From Acanthacorydalis orientalis (lineage: Eukaryota; Arthropoda; Insecta; Megaloptera; Corydalidae), in the NCBI GenBank assembly GCA_034766995.1, contig CM068317.1, forward strand, positions 49,624,425-49,688,424: a stretch of 64,000 nucleotides of DNA, read 5' to 3'. The position numbers and the translations under genes are program-made. Positions 50,418 through 63,499 of this stretch are shown piece by piece (within the stretch, counting starts at the first letter, position 1; every line of letters starts with the position of its first letter). Under the pieces are notes generated by a model. That model did not search any database. It saw nothing but the letters and a program-made list of their open reading frames with translations, and had not been told where the DNA came from.

Positions 50418-51310
50418 TCTATCCATATATCTATCTTCTCTCTATATTTATTTAACTTTGCCATCTATCTATCTATCTACCATTTCCCTTTATATATCTA
50501 ACTTTACTATCTATCTGTCCACCACTTTGGTCTGTATGTCTAACTTTTCTGATTTTACCTGCCATTCCTATTCATCTATCTAACTTTTATATCTCTCTAT
50601 CTACCTTTTCTACTTATCTATTTACATTTTTTATCTATATCCACAATTTCTATCTATCTATCTATCTTTTCTGTCATTCTGTTTAGCTTTTCTATCAATC
50701 ACCTTTTCTCTCTATCTATCCAACTACTTTTTCTATCTATACCTAGCATTTTTGACTGTCTATCTATATTTCACGTCTGCCTATCTACTTTTTCCATCTA
50801 TCTTACTTTTCTATCTATTTATCACATATTTCTATCCATATATCTACCTTATCTATTTATCTATCTACCTCTCCTGTCTATCTACCTATTTAACTGTTCT
50901 GTCTATTTATCTATCTTCCGTGTCTGTCTGTCTTCCATTTCTATCTATTTATCTAACTTATCTCTCTATCTTTCTTTTCTATAAATTCATTTACCTTTTC
51001 TATCTATATAACTACCATTTCAGTCTACCTTTTTACGTTTACTGCCTATCTATCTACCATTTCTGTCTATCTCTCTATCTTCTTTATCTATATTTGTGCC
51101 CTTTTTGTCTATCTATCTACCTTACATATCTACCTGTCATTTCTCTCTCTCTCTCTATTGTATATATATATATATATATAATCTAATTACTTATCTACTC
51201 ACATATCTACTTATCTACTTATCAATTTTACCTATTCCTATATTTATCTACTTATCTTCCAGCTGTTTATCTACCAATAACAATCTACCATTATCTATAT
51301 AGGTACTTAG
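50418..51310. repeat. degenerate TATC tetranucleotide block
   Basis: About 890 bp dominated by tatc, tctatcta and their variants on the plus strand. They are interspersed with words such as accttttc and accattt at intervals of roughly 30-60 bp. The long frame of S, Y, L and I residues here is a by-product of the repeat. Confidence 0.93.
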
Positions 51311-51324
51311 ATAGGTAAAACATT

Positions 51325-51358
<34 letters not shown>

Positions 51359-51650
51359 AGTGAGAGAGAGAGAGATAAATAGGTGAAGAAATGGCTATAG
51401 ATCTAGGTAGGTAAGTAGATAAAAAAGTAAAAAAATTGGCAAATAAATAAGTCGTAGTAGAGAGAGGAAGACAGAAAAATATATAGTTGGGGATATTCAT
51501 AAGTAGGAAGGTAGATAGGTAAACAAGTATATATTTACTTAGGCATTAGGTAGATAGATAAATAGTAAGTATATAAGTAGATAAATCGTTTGATATGTAG
51601 AAAGATAAACACAGAGATAGATATCTATATAGATAAGTAGGCATTTTAGA
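51311..51650. repeat. degenerate TAGA block, opposite strand sense
   Basis: From about 51310 the repeat changes to tagata and gtaggtag, the complement sense of the preceding block. A (TA)n at 51329-51350 and a short (GA)n lie at the switch. Confidence 0.88.
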
Positions 51651-52319
51651 AAAGTCAATACTTATTTGTGGTTATTTAAGAGAAACAACCAAAATTGAGA
51701 TGAATTTATAGAATAATAATTTATATTAATATTGGTTGTATTAAAAGAATATTCAATTAATTTTCTGAAACGTTATTTTCATGCCAAGTAAAATCCACAG
51801 CGCGATAAAAATAATTGGAAAGTACATGGAATATAATTCCTGAATGTAATTAAACTTCCCAGACAATCCGAAACATCCTGTATCCGTTTGTGTATACACT
51901 CCTTGTATACGGGTGTGTGTGTGTGTTCGCGCGCGATGTAATAGGGTAATTCTCTTCTCCCGAATTCAATCTCTCTAATAAATTCTATTCAGAAATCTCG
52001 CTTCGATCGTCGTCGCGACGGCTTATTCGAGCCTCCGTGCTTATTTATTCACAAATGTTATTTTGAAATACAATCCCACGGCAAATTCCGAACGCTATCA
52101 ATCCTCGACGAAACTTTTATTCGTCGCACAAAACGAATAGTAATGTACTTCTGAAGACATTTCCTGCGACAAGCGACAGAAAAAAAAACAAGGTTACACA
52201 TATCACCGCCGAATTGTCGTGTTCTCGAACACTTCACACACACACGCACGCACGCACGCAACGTATGAAGATTCTCTCACGATTCGTGTCGGTGTGTGGA
52301 TATTTTTTTTATTTTTCAG
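51651..52319. other. no gene seen
   Basis: Unique-looking DNA between the tetranucleotide blocks, with a short (GT)n near 51912 and (CACG)n near 52240-52260. Confidence 0.4.
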
Positions 52320-52617
52320 AAGTATAAATTGATAAGTAGAAAATTGACAGAGAAATACGCAGATAGATAGATATGTCGAAAAAATGTATCGATTGAGAGA
52401 TAGGTAGGCAGATAGATGAGCAGAAGGTAATTGATTTGGTAGATAATATATCTGGATAGATAGAAAGGTATAAAATAGACATACGGATACGTATTTTTAC
52501 AAATAGATAGATATGTAGAAACAAAATATATCGAAAACGAGATAGTTGGTAGATAGATTTATAGAATATAGTTATATCGGTAGATATATCTGTAGATAGA
52601 TAGAAAACTAAATACAC

Positions 52618-52672
<55 letters not shown>

Positions 52673-52893
52673 TATGTAAATTGTTAGATAAGTAGGTAGA
52701 CAACCAAATATATAGCTTGATAGATAGTAGAAATAGACATACAGATATGTAGATATACAAAAAGAATAATAATGATATAGAAAATAAATGTATTGTTAGA
52801 GATAGATAAGTAGAGAGATAAATAGAATCAAAATATACAGTTGAATAGATAGATAGGAAATAGAGAGTTAGATCGATAGATATGTAGGTAATT

Positions 52894-52944
<51 letters not shown>

Positions 52945-53060
52945 GGTAGATAAGTATATAAAAAAATAGACATATAGATATATTGATAGAGAGTTCTATA
53001 TGTAGAAACTAAATATATTATGATTTAGACAGCTAGAAATTTAAATAGATTGGTATATAT
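52320..53060. repeat. degenerate TAGA/GATA block with two (TA)n tracts
   Basis: Repeated gatagata, tagatagat and gtagata words. Two perfect TA tracts interrupt the block at 52622-52668 and 52896-52941. Its orientation matches the 51311-51650 block and is opposite to 50418-51310. Confidence 0.93.
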
Positions 53061-54079
53061 AAAAGAAGAATATGTTAAACCGAAGAAAGACATAACGATT
53101 CTTTAGTTCGTTTGAGTTACGTTGTCGATTTATGTGATCAGTAACAGACCCAACACAAATCGATAATTGAAATGAGACCGGATTCATATATTTCGAACGC
53201 GTTCATCCAATCTCCTCTTAACGCTCTGCACATATTTCTATATCACATTGAATTTCACTCCGGATGGATGTCGAGACAAACAACCACTGATACGGAATTT
53301 GGATTTATAGACAATGTAGAGGAGACTACATTGGAGGTGTTGTGAGTAAAGAACTGGAGAAGGATTACCAGGAAGAAGAATATCTGGTGGCAGAAAATTG
53401 AAGATGATAAGCCTCGATTTGGGCTGTAGCGTCGTCGAGGAAGGAGACGATTTAATTTCACTATGGGAAACGTCCGAAAAATCACATTTTAATTGTTTCT
53501 CAAAGACTGAAAAGACAGAAGATCCGTGCTCATCCAGCCACTTCTCCTATCTTGTTTATATAAACTGAGAATATGAAACCAGTACATATTTTCAACAAAA
53601 TCGAGATTCAAGATTTTCAACTTGACTTTTCTACATATAAACAGGTCGTTATAACTGTACAATTTTTATACATCGTCGGATTGTTGGTCTTAATCATATC
53701 GATCGACGTTCCAATATAAAAAAAAACCAAATGCTATTCAACAAGTGTATCGGAATTCTGCAAAACATGTCACTAACGCATCGACGATAACGTCGTTACA
53801 TCACGAATCGTTAAGGCTAAAATATAAGGATAACGTAAACACATACACACATTGTGTATATATGTGTGTGTGTATATATACATACATATATGTGAAATGT
53901 GTGGGTATAAAACGTCAAACGTCTTTTCGTCCTCTGGCATGAAGACGCCAACGAGGTAGCCGTAACGTTTCCATGCCAACCCGTCGTGAAAAAAGGGAAG
54001 AGAACGATAAATATAGATGGGCGGAGTGAGACGGCCGCGTGCCTGAAACGAGAGAGCAACAACTTACCTTGAACGCTCG

Positions 54080-54117
54080 TGCTGCTGCTGTTGATGTTGT
54101 TGTTGTTGTTGTTGTTA
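54080..54117. repeat. (GCT)n(GTT)n trinucleotide repeat
   Basis: gctgctgctgttgatg followed by six GTT units. In one frame on the minus strand it reads as poly-N. Confidence 0.92.
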
Positions 54118-54874
54118 GGCCACCAATATGTAATCTGACGGTGCTCGAAAGAATCTGTTTTCGTATTTATGTCCGATACCATTTCAATGCGAGCGAAAAA
54201 CGAAACGTTCCACTTATGATTATGATTATTATTACAATGCGTTACGTATTGAGCACGGCTTTTTTTCCATCCTACATGTACATCCTTTATCCACTTACGT
54301 TCGACGCGCGTGTTTATATTTCTCTCTATATATATAAATATAAATATATTTACTTTCTTTAAACGACACAATCACTTCACGGTACACTTAAACAGATTAT
54401 ATATGAGAGAACGTACGGATTTGTTCTTTATGTTACTTTTTTCTTCGTTTTTCGAGTTCGTTTCCAAGACACAGAACGTGATATAAATGCTACGGTGTAT
54501 TTATTTATATATTATATCGATTAAATCGTAGGTGGGTTCAATTTGATTGAAACGTTTCAGTTTCCGCTTAGATTTAGTGATATTTTAGGGGTCTGAATCG
54601 TGGTTTCTGAAATCAACGAAAAGATATGCCGTCGTAACGTTTCTAATACCGAATCAATATGTACACTTAATAAGTTACCAGGATGTTTGAAACATGGAAT
54701 ATTGTTTGAACAACCGGATGAGTTATTTTCACAAATGATTTTTTCACACATTCCACAGACAACGATTGGATTTTGGACTATCTTTGACTGTGCTTTTCCC
54801 GTATTTCGATTGATTTATTAATTAAAAACAAATTATCAATACTATTCGTTACATAAACCCACATTTACATAATC

Positions 54875-54875
<1 letters not shown>

Positions 54876-54917
<42 letters not shown>
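54876..54917. repeat. long (TA)n microsatellite
   Basis: 42 bp of TA, then tgtatgtatg. Confidence 0.95.
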
Positions 54918-54929
<12 letters not shown>

Positions 54930-56439
54930 GTAAGTACATACGCACTCGCACAATGTACACACAATTAAATCGTAGATAAACATACGAGAATTTTAATTAT
55001 CCTCAGTCAACTCTTTACTTTTAATTAACATTCGTAATATCCAATAAATATATATCAACGTAACGAAATGAGCTCACACACACAGAGGGATATCTCGACG
55101 ACCGTCACTGAGGTCACTGGACCAACCGACCGACGTGCGACGCCGTTTATCTACGGCTGTTCTAGAACGACGTTACACACGCCGTTCAATTACTTTATTA
55201 AATTTTGACTGACCGTCGTAAATACGTCTCATCGTTATTATAACATATTTTTATCATAAGTATATGTTGTACAGTAACTTTATAAAGTCATAATTGATTT
55301 TATAGTAGGGTGGAATCGATGCATTTTTAGTCAATGTTCGAGAAGGAAGAAGTGTGTGTTAAATACAGATTCGACATTTAATCATGTATTATTCTCTTAA
55401 TATATTCGATGAACATAGAACTCTTTTTGTTGTCGATTCGAGTTTCATTGAATACAACGGTGAATTTCTTAGAATAAAAATGTGTTATTCTATGAAGGGT
55501 TAATTCATTAGAAGAATAGATATGTTTACTGTAGAAAATTCCTGAAATTTCTGAAGAAGATTCTAGTTGCAACAATCCTTTATTATAAAAAAATTTCAAA
55601 TATACAAATAGTCAGTTTTGATATTTATAAGTATCCTATTATCCTATATTTATAAATACCAAATTAATTCGGTCTAATTTTTTATAGAAAATGAATTATC
55701 AAATATTGTAAAACCGAATCCATTTCAATCCTATCTCGCATTATTTTCTATAACTTTCCTCTATCTGTCAGATAAATAACAAATCTCTCGTTGAAAAACG
55801 ATGACGGTTTCGAGTCGATGAAGTGACCTCTTCCACTTTTTGAAGTTAAATTTCTTTGGACTCGGTAGACACGAGTCGAAGCGTTGCGAAACAAAATCTT
55901 GTGACGAAATAGAAGTAGTGGTACGCATAAGGGAAAGGTGGGGTGTTGTGTAGTATGGAGTGCATGAGTGGGTATACGGTTTTATATATTTAAGCCATCA
56001 CAGGCCAATTGTTTCATTTTTAACTTATGATGATGCAGAACCGACAGCATAAAATATATATTTATTCAAAATATATAGGGTTTCCTGATAAAATAAAGTT
56101 TACCAGAAAAAAAAAATTTTAAACAAAAATATATTCTATATTTACAGGTCGGAAATTTCACATCGACCGCGCGTTGCCTCACACACACACATACATTTTT
56201 TTAGCATTCCTTGTATTTTTTATGCGTCACAACGCGTTTCCCTAAACCTGACTAACCTGAATCTTGGATCATCGTCTCAGAGCGCGGAATCCCAAAACAA
56301 TAAAAAATCAGTGAACATTTCTGATTGGAAATTCGAAAAGTGAATAAGAAATTTATTTATGAAAATTCTTATGAATTGTAGTCTTCCATTCACCCTTGGA
56401 CGCAGTTTGTAGGTTCATCCGCTCTAATTATTCAAACAT

Positions 56440-56592
56440 ATCAATTTAGAATGTGGCTTTGAATAGAATAGAAATGTTTTATGCGTCCGACCACCTTCTT
56501 CCAAAGCTGAACAAATCAATCCAGCTGCATTTTTCAACTGGAATGCAGAAATCATGCAAAGCCTGATATGCTGCTTTTCAGAAAATATGTTT
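56440..56592 (-). pseudogene. mariner transposase N-terminal relic
   Basis: Read on the minus strand: FSEKQHIRLCMISAFQLKN, then AAGLICSALEEGGRTHKTF. The EKQHIR...F.LKK..A...IC..LGEG.V...TC pattern is the first HTH of mellifera/cecropia-type mariners. A few dozen further residues are degraded, and the catalytic domain is absent. It is homologous to the 42781-42950 relic. Confidence 0.65.
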
Positions 56593-59500
56593 ATCACTGC
56601 CGTTCTTTGAGGTTATGCCAACTGCTTGACCAATACACATAATGGCTTTTAAATTTCAAGTTTGCCATTTGAAAATCCTAAGACAATAAGAAAATATTTG
56701 ATTTAAAAAAGAGTTACGATTGATTGATTCGATGTAAACGCACCGAATTACTTTTACATAAAAGCGAAAGAGTCAATGTAATACAGAATAATAGTCTAAT
56801 CTTCCTCTCAAAAAAAAAAAATGTTAAAAGAATAAAAGACTGAAAGTGCACAAAAACTTTAATTGCGATCCCGACGACGCCGCTCGTCACGACGTCACTC
56901 GAGTGCGCTCCTATCTCGACACTGTCTTACAGAGTCACACAAATAATATATAAAGACGTGAATCGTTTTAAAAACACCTCTATGTCTCTCTGTAAACAAG
57001 ATTAATTCGATTTGCCGCGACTTGGTTCGTCTGAGTATGAGACGAAGATTATACAACATTAATCGAAATCGTCGTTTTGGAGACGATTATAATCGGGATA
57101 CAAACGTCCCGGCGGGACGTTTGCTCTTTAAAGAGCTCGAATGATAAACATTTAACACACACATACATCTCTCTTTATTTCTCTCTCTCTCTCTCTTTAT
57201 ATATATATATATACAAAAGTTCAAAGAACGAACCTGCTCAGTTTCGTTCGAACATTCATTTTTTGACAAACAAAATAATTAAGTTAAGAAAAAGCTTATG
57301 AAAATCCGGACAATCCATTTTGTGTAATTGTATTTATCTATTGTATGTGTACTTGGTTGAATTATTTTCACTTAAATCTAATAATGCAGATAAAAAATAA
57401 TTCATAAACACACCTGCAACGAATTCCTACAATATTTATTTTTCAAACCATAATATAGAATGCGCGGACACGATTAATAATTGTATTTAATCGAATTCAA
57501 ATTAAAACAATTTGAAAACTGTTAAACGCAACGAATTTCAATCGAGTTCACATTAAGGGCAATCAATCGTTCAATTTGAAACGTGATTTTTCCCATAATA
57601 ACGAAATATAAAATATATGTACTTGTCTGCAGAACAGTCAATAAAAAATCGAATAATTCGAATGGACGAATACAATCTGCACTTAATTAAAAATTGTTTC
57701 GTTCCGATCAATTCTGAAATCCGTTTTTAATAATATAATTGCGAAATCAGTAGCGTTACAATTAATTTATCGGATCAATGATGGAAACAGTGAAACTCAT
57801 GACATGAAGTATCATTCGAATCGTGCATTTATTCGATATATCTTATATGTTTCCTGTTAAGGAAATCGTACCTCGATATGAATTATAAAAAAACATGTAC
57901 ACAAGTCAATGAGAACAGTTTGTAAAGAAGTTAAACAAACATGTTATGTTATACGAACATTGATTTGACAAAAGGTAATAAATCGAATCATAAAATCTAT
58001 AATTAAAAAATAAAATTGAACAAATAATGAACGAACATTACAGAAACATTAATCACGCCGTGAAGAATGTTATTAAACTTTAACAAAAAGAAAAAAAATA
58101 TTTGAACTGAATACACACTCTCGGGCAGTAAAACTTGTACGATTACTTTTCCAAGAACGAATTCAATATGATTTTTCGTCGAATCGTGTTCCATTAATTT
58201 GCCAGGTTAAAAAATGTATAAACCTGTAGAATGTTTCTTCAGATTACACAACAATTTATAATTCGACGAATCGGAATATTGCGATTTAATGAAATACTTG
58301 AGAGACGTTGGGCTGAATTCAATTTGTGTTGAAGCGAATTTCGATATTTTCAACGAGTATTAAATTTTTACTTCATTTATTAAATAACAGTTTCAATTAT
58401 GTAGCAATAAAGAAATATTCGAGGACGTTTACAATAAACTCGATGGCAATTAGCTAGTCTATTGTTTATAATTCGAGAAAACATTTATGTTTCTTGGAAC
58501 ACTCCAGTTTGTGTTTTTCACTTGATTCGAAGAAAACAGAAAATTAAATAAATTCAACTTTTGACAAAAAGGTCATTTGTTTTTTCCTGCAAATAACTCG
58601 GCCATTATATAATTCTAAACCCACTTAACCTTTTCGCAATTTCTTTTTCCATCCCACAAATCACAAACATGTTTTCCAGTTAATAATTCAATAGAGCATT
58701 CCATCATCTCCAGAACGTGGAAAAATCCGATTAACCTTTAAAAAAACTGTTGATTTTATATGTATAAAACCGTCAATATTTCTTAACTTGTTAACTCAGT
58801 TTCACAAGCGAATTACTTTTTCATAAAATACATCTCTGATCAATAAATAATCGTTAAATATTTTTCATCATTGCTTATGTATATTTTAGTTGCGATTCCA
58901 TTATCCTCACAGGATTAAAGTACAGAAAAATAAGATTAACATACATTATATTACCTTAATGTGCTTCAAGAAGAATAAAATTACAAAAATTATTTTTTTT
59001 AATAAAATGACAAGAATCCAGCTGTTGGTTTAACAATCAAGCATAGTGGAAGAATCTAAATATAAAAAAAACGTCTAGAATTGGTGTAAAGAAAAAAACT
59101 GAAATTCCAGTCACGAAAGTTTTAGATCAGGTAAATATTTGGTCACTGAACAGGGAGTTGATGGAACTTAGCTGAAACATTTTGTGTCATCTTTTACATT
59201 CATCAAATATTATGTTTTCACACAATCATCTGTTCCGATTCTTTTAGAATAGTTTGAATGGAAAAGAGTGGATATCTAGTTGTCATCAAAAATGATACAA
59301 AAATCTTGTTCATAGAAAATTCGGATAGTTTTGTTTACAACGAATGAGATAGGCCGTCTGAATTAGTATAAAATGATAGAACTTTTTGGATAAAAGTGTT
59401 TTCAAATATTGGATAAAACTTATTGGAACTTTCTACGTCATACAAAAAAAATCTGAAAATTTTCTTGCAAATTCGAATTCTCAATAATATACCCCACAAG

Positions 59501-60390
59501 CTTATTTTTATGCTTTTAGTTATAATTTTAAAATTACATTATCCTAGTACGGTTTTTCAAACTATGCCTAAATTCATTTTCATGGATTAATTTTTCATTC
59601 TTCTGAAAACCACAAAAAAATCAGATTATAGTTAAGATTTATTAATTCTTTGACGCTTTGTGAATGATGTGATATAAATATGTCTGTTATCAACAATCAA
59701 TTATTGAACAGGTATTTTTGTAGTGTTTGGAAATGTGAAAGATTAAATTGTAAAATATTATACCTTATTGTGTCATTTTCTAAAAATAAAGACATATTTT
59801 AATCTCTTGAACACTTCTTAATTCTAAAAATAACTTTATGTAATACAATCAAATAATAAGTTAAATTCCATCAGACACACCGATACTTTATCGAACAATT
59901 ACATAAATATAACTCGAATTACACGTTTTACGATTCAATGAGATACAATAGAAGCGACCCGATCGTCTTATGATATTTCATAACAAGAACAGATTCGATT
60001 AAAGAGCTCAAACTTAATAAAAATATTAATTGCGGAATGAAACTTGCAACAATTCAAACAAGAGGTGAGCGCGACCGAAACGCGAAATAAAATTGAATAA
60101 TTCGATTCTCGCGATTTCACAAAGGATACGACGGCGTTCGCCGATTTAGGTAAATAAAACGGCACAAATAGAACGGATGTTCATTGAAGTGAGAACGATT
60201 TATATCAGAGATAGAGTCGCAGCCTGTTCGGTATCGAAGATGATCGAACCGCGTGCAGAAATCAAACAAGTCGATTCGCAAATCTAATAAAATGCACAGA
60301 AATGTTTGAGTTCGGCAGTAAAGGAACGGTATGAAAGAGATTCGTTCTATTATACATGAGGATTAATACAGAGATTGGGTCGAATCTGGA
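56593..60390. other. 3.8 kb with no supported gene
   Basis: AT-rich. A short CT-rich stretch and (TA)n lie at 57175-57213. A CpG-bearing patch lies at 56865-56930 and another at 57010-57130. From 57300 to 60390 I see nothing except dispersed-repeat copies around 58.7-58.9 kb. Confidence 0.45.
58839..58940 (+). repeat. dispersed hairpin repeat, diverged copy
   Basis: atcaataaataatcg, tcatcattgcttatgtatat, gcgattccattatcctcaca and agtacagaaaaataag follow the family order. A second, partial copy lies just upstream near 58685-58730 (cattccatcatctccagaac). Confidence 0.55.
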
Positions 60391-61735
60391 CTAGAGTTCT
60401 GAACAGAGAATCTAACTGTGGATCGAAGACAAGAATTGAGATTTTACAACACTGACGAGAAGAGTTTGTTGCGAATTGTCAAGGGTTGAGCTTGAATTCA
60501 CTGGAAGTCGGAGATTCGATCAGATTTTTTTTATAGAAGAATTTGAAAAGGAGAGATGAGTAAATAATTCTATTATATAGACTCGATTCAACATTGAGGA
60601 ATTTGAAAGAGAACTTCTATCAGTATAAATTATTTCAACAAAGTCTAAACGGAGAATCGAACTGTAAATCGTAAACAACAATTGGAATTTTATAACTGCT
60701 CACTGTCAAGCTTAGTTTCTTTTCAATAAACTAGAATTGCGTTCTAATTTACTGGAAATCGTGGATCAAACTGATTTATTTTTATATTTAAGAGAAATGG
60801 AAGAGTAGAAATCGTCAAATATATTTTTTTATCAAGACGGTGTTCAAATATCCAATAAGTTGAGTTCGAATTTATTCGAAATTAAACATTCAATCTAATC
60901 AATTTTAAAACTCAAGTACAAGAATAACAATGAATAGATAATACAATTAAAAACAAACTTGAAAATTCTCTTAAATTGACTTGAAATTAGGATATAAAGA
61001 AAAACGACATTTTCAAAAATAGCTGATCAATAAATGTGAACCAGTTTAAGCAGAGAATCTGTTCATAGATCTAACACAGTAATTGAAATTTTACAAAACT
61101 AACGAATCATTCATTTAATTGCTTGACTCGAACCAATTTATTGACTCTACTTGTTCCAATTTATTCGGAAATTGGAAAAGTATCTAATTATTTTCATTAC
61201 AGAAGTAGAAGAGTTAGAAATGAATAAATAATTCTATTAAATAAGCTTGAATCGAAAATTTCGATTTAAACAAGAACAATATGAAAAATACCAGATCAAA
61301 TTTCAATTATTTTTAAACAGAGAATTGAAATTTAAAAAAAACTGATCAATACAATTGTTAATAAATAGGTTTGAGTTAAAATTTACCATAAATCACAAAC
61401 TGAATCTAATTATTTTTAAGCAAGAATGAGGAGCGGTTGAATGAATAAACAATTCTATAAAATAGATTCGATTTAAAATTAACGATTTACAAGATTAACA
61501 TTTTAAAAAATAATTGATTCGACTGAATAATTTTTAACAGCAAATTCAACTATAGATTTAACAGAATTGATATTTCAAACTGACAAAAAATTCTGTTTGA
61601 ATCTGATTTCAGTTTGTTAGAAATTAAAAATCGAATCTAACTTTTACAGTAGAGTAGAACGAACGAATAACTTTATTCCATAGAATTGATTATGAAATCA
61701 ACAGATTTATTTATATGAGATCGAGTAAGAGAGCT
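60391..61735 (+). repeat. degenerate tandem array, 200-270-bp units
   Basis: The anchor acagagaatct or a variant occurs at about 60403, 60648, 61050, 61317 and 61537. Each unit then shows aacwgtagatc.aaca, aattgaaattttacaaa.ctga, a gttygaatttaytggaaat segment, agaartagaagagt and gaataaataattctat, then a gattcgatt end. There are about six diverged units, one of them poorly kept between 60850 and 61000. Non-coding. Confidence 0.8.
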
Positions 61736-62209
61736 GATCACAGTTATTATAGATTTACCTTATACAAGTTTAAACTATGATTTATCGTTGGAATGAAAAC
61801 CGTTCGAATTTCGATGAACCTTTAAATCGGATTTTCTATAAGACACTCATAACTTGGTGATATAATTTCAAAAAGTACTTTTTATATACTTCTTAAATAG
61901 ATTTATATTTAATAAATTTCGTTTATAAACAACACGGTTTTGCATTTAACTAAATTACGAACTAATTATCAGCACCATTGAATTTTTTCTTTTGAATCGA
62001 CAACAATATCTCAACACATATCTAATATATTTACATACAAATATTTAATATCGATCAAAACTAGAAACTATGAAACCGACACACACCGATTTGCTTATCA
62101 ATATATACATATATTTATTTTTTATTATTTATTTATTTATTTATTCATACATCGAACAAAAAAAATCAACAGTCATTACACGACACTACTTTTCTTTAAT
62201 TACACCGAA
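61736..62209. other. no gene seen; (TTTA)n
   Basis: AT-rich, with (ATTT)n at 62127-62145. Confidence 0.45.
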
Positions 62210-62650
62210 TTGAATCCGACTATTTGGGAAAGAAAACGAAGACCGTACGTTCGAATCGAACCGAAACCGTGACAGACCGGCGACCGTCGTGGCGAGGATC
62301 GAACGCGTGGCGTGCGAGCGACAGACCGGTTCGGATTCGTTCTCGTTGGCTGTTGTGAGTGCAGCGTGTCAGCCGACGTGAAAACGAGACGTGTGGTCCG
62401 AGTCCGGGAGAACACTCATCTAACTGGCCGGAGCCTGGATGCAACCCAGAGTCGCCCGGAATGGCGATCAGTGCGCAGTCTCTGGCGGACAGAGTTCGGA
62501 TCGACAACGCACCGTTACAGGACGATTAAATAGTGATGAAAGAACGCGATAGACGAACGAAGGACGGAGACAAAACGATACTTTTCAGGACTGTCGAAGC
62601 GACGACGTTATCGCATCGGATACGGATCATTTATCTCTTCGGAGTTATCT
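62210..62650. other. CpG-rich patch, function unknown
   Basis: About 440 bp rich in CpG in a long AT-rich setting. Frames are open on both strands at 62200-62533, none with a recognisable domain. On the minus strand a donor-like aaacg|gtaagt lies at 62800, outside the patch. It could be a promoter or a non-coding first exon; the sequence alone does not decide. Confidence 0.35.
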
Positions 62651-62726
62651 GTAAAAAGAATCGAACTATCGTTCGTTACTGATGCTCGACTGAGATAATG
62701 TTCTCATATGTATATGTATGTATATG

Positions 62727-62730
<4 letters not shown>

Positions 62731-62777
<47 letters not shown>
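62731..62777. repeat. long (TA)n microsatellite
   Basis: 47 bp of TA after a tatgtatatg stretch. Confidence 0.95.
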
Positions 62778-62783
<6 letters not shown>

Positions 62784-63169
62784 AATTGTAAAAAACTTAC
62801 CGTTTGGATCCTCAGATTAATAAAATGTACCTTTCTACTTTTAATAGATATTTAGTTAAATTAAATCCGTTAATGAATAGTATTATTCGAATAAATGACT
62901 CAAATATTCAAAATGTTTAAATTCATTTAAAATAAAATAAAGAATGTATTTCTTTAGAGAGAAATCGACTGAAATGAATTTGAAATAAAGTTTTGGTGTA
63001 ATTTCTGATTAAGTCTATAACATCACAGAAAGTCTCAGTGCAGTTGTGACACTGTGACCAAGTTCACTTTCAGGGATGAATTTCGAAGAAAGTGTCGTCC
63101 TTTTCACAGGATTCATCGGCGTATTTCGCCCATATGTTGCTACCTCGGTATCATGTTATCTTCACGGCG

Positions 63170-63385
63170 TACAAGCTAAAATTCCAAAACTTAACCCGAA
63201 CGAACACGTGAGGAACAAGCTGAAGAGGTGTGTTAGAAATCGACAGTCCGCTCCAAGCAACATTCGGATGCTAAATATTAAATTTTTAAAAAACGGGACG
63301 CCATACCGCAAAACAAAGTTGTGAAATGATTCAAAAATCTTTGTCAAGCTGTAATCGAAAGTAGGAGATGGAATATCACACATTC
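63170..63385 (+). pseudogene. Tc1-type transposase C-terminal relic
   Basis: Reads PKLNPNEHVRNKLKRCVRNR, matching the SPDLNPIEH.W..LKR.VR block that carries the third acidic catalytic region of Tc1 transposases; D is replaced by K here. It continues with QSAPSNIRMLN. After a frameshift the closing motif FKNLCQAVIESRRWNITH fits the L..RC.AVI...G..T.Y ending. About 30 residues between the two blocks are distorted. The first part of the protein is not present upstream. It is inactive. Confidence 0.82.
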
Positions 63386-63499
63386 AAAATTCAGTGAATA
63401 CAATATTTTAAATAATTTTTTTTTATCAATTTTACACTCTTATAGTTTATAAACTGAAAAATTATATAGTTTATACTTAAAGTGTATACCCTCTTTCTT

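Larger units (their letters stand above)
53061..56439. other. 3.4 kb with no supported gene
   Basis: (GTT)n at 54080-54117, TA tract at 54876-54917, TG/TA-rich tract at about 53855-53895. The 184-codon minus-strand frame at 53817-54371 is built from these simple repeats and has no domain; I do not call it. Confidence 0.5.

Noticed and set aside
50752..51186. 144-codon frame rich in S, Y, L and I resembling a membrane protein
   Set aside because: It is a direct translation of the TATC tetranucleotide block.
53817..54371. 184-codon minus-strand open frame
   Set aside because: Much of it is translated simple repeat (GTT and TG/TA tracts). No domain, and an opposite-strand frame overlaps it.
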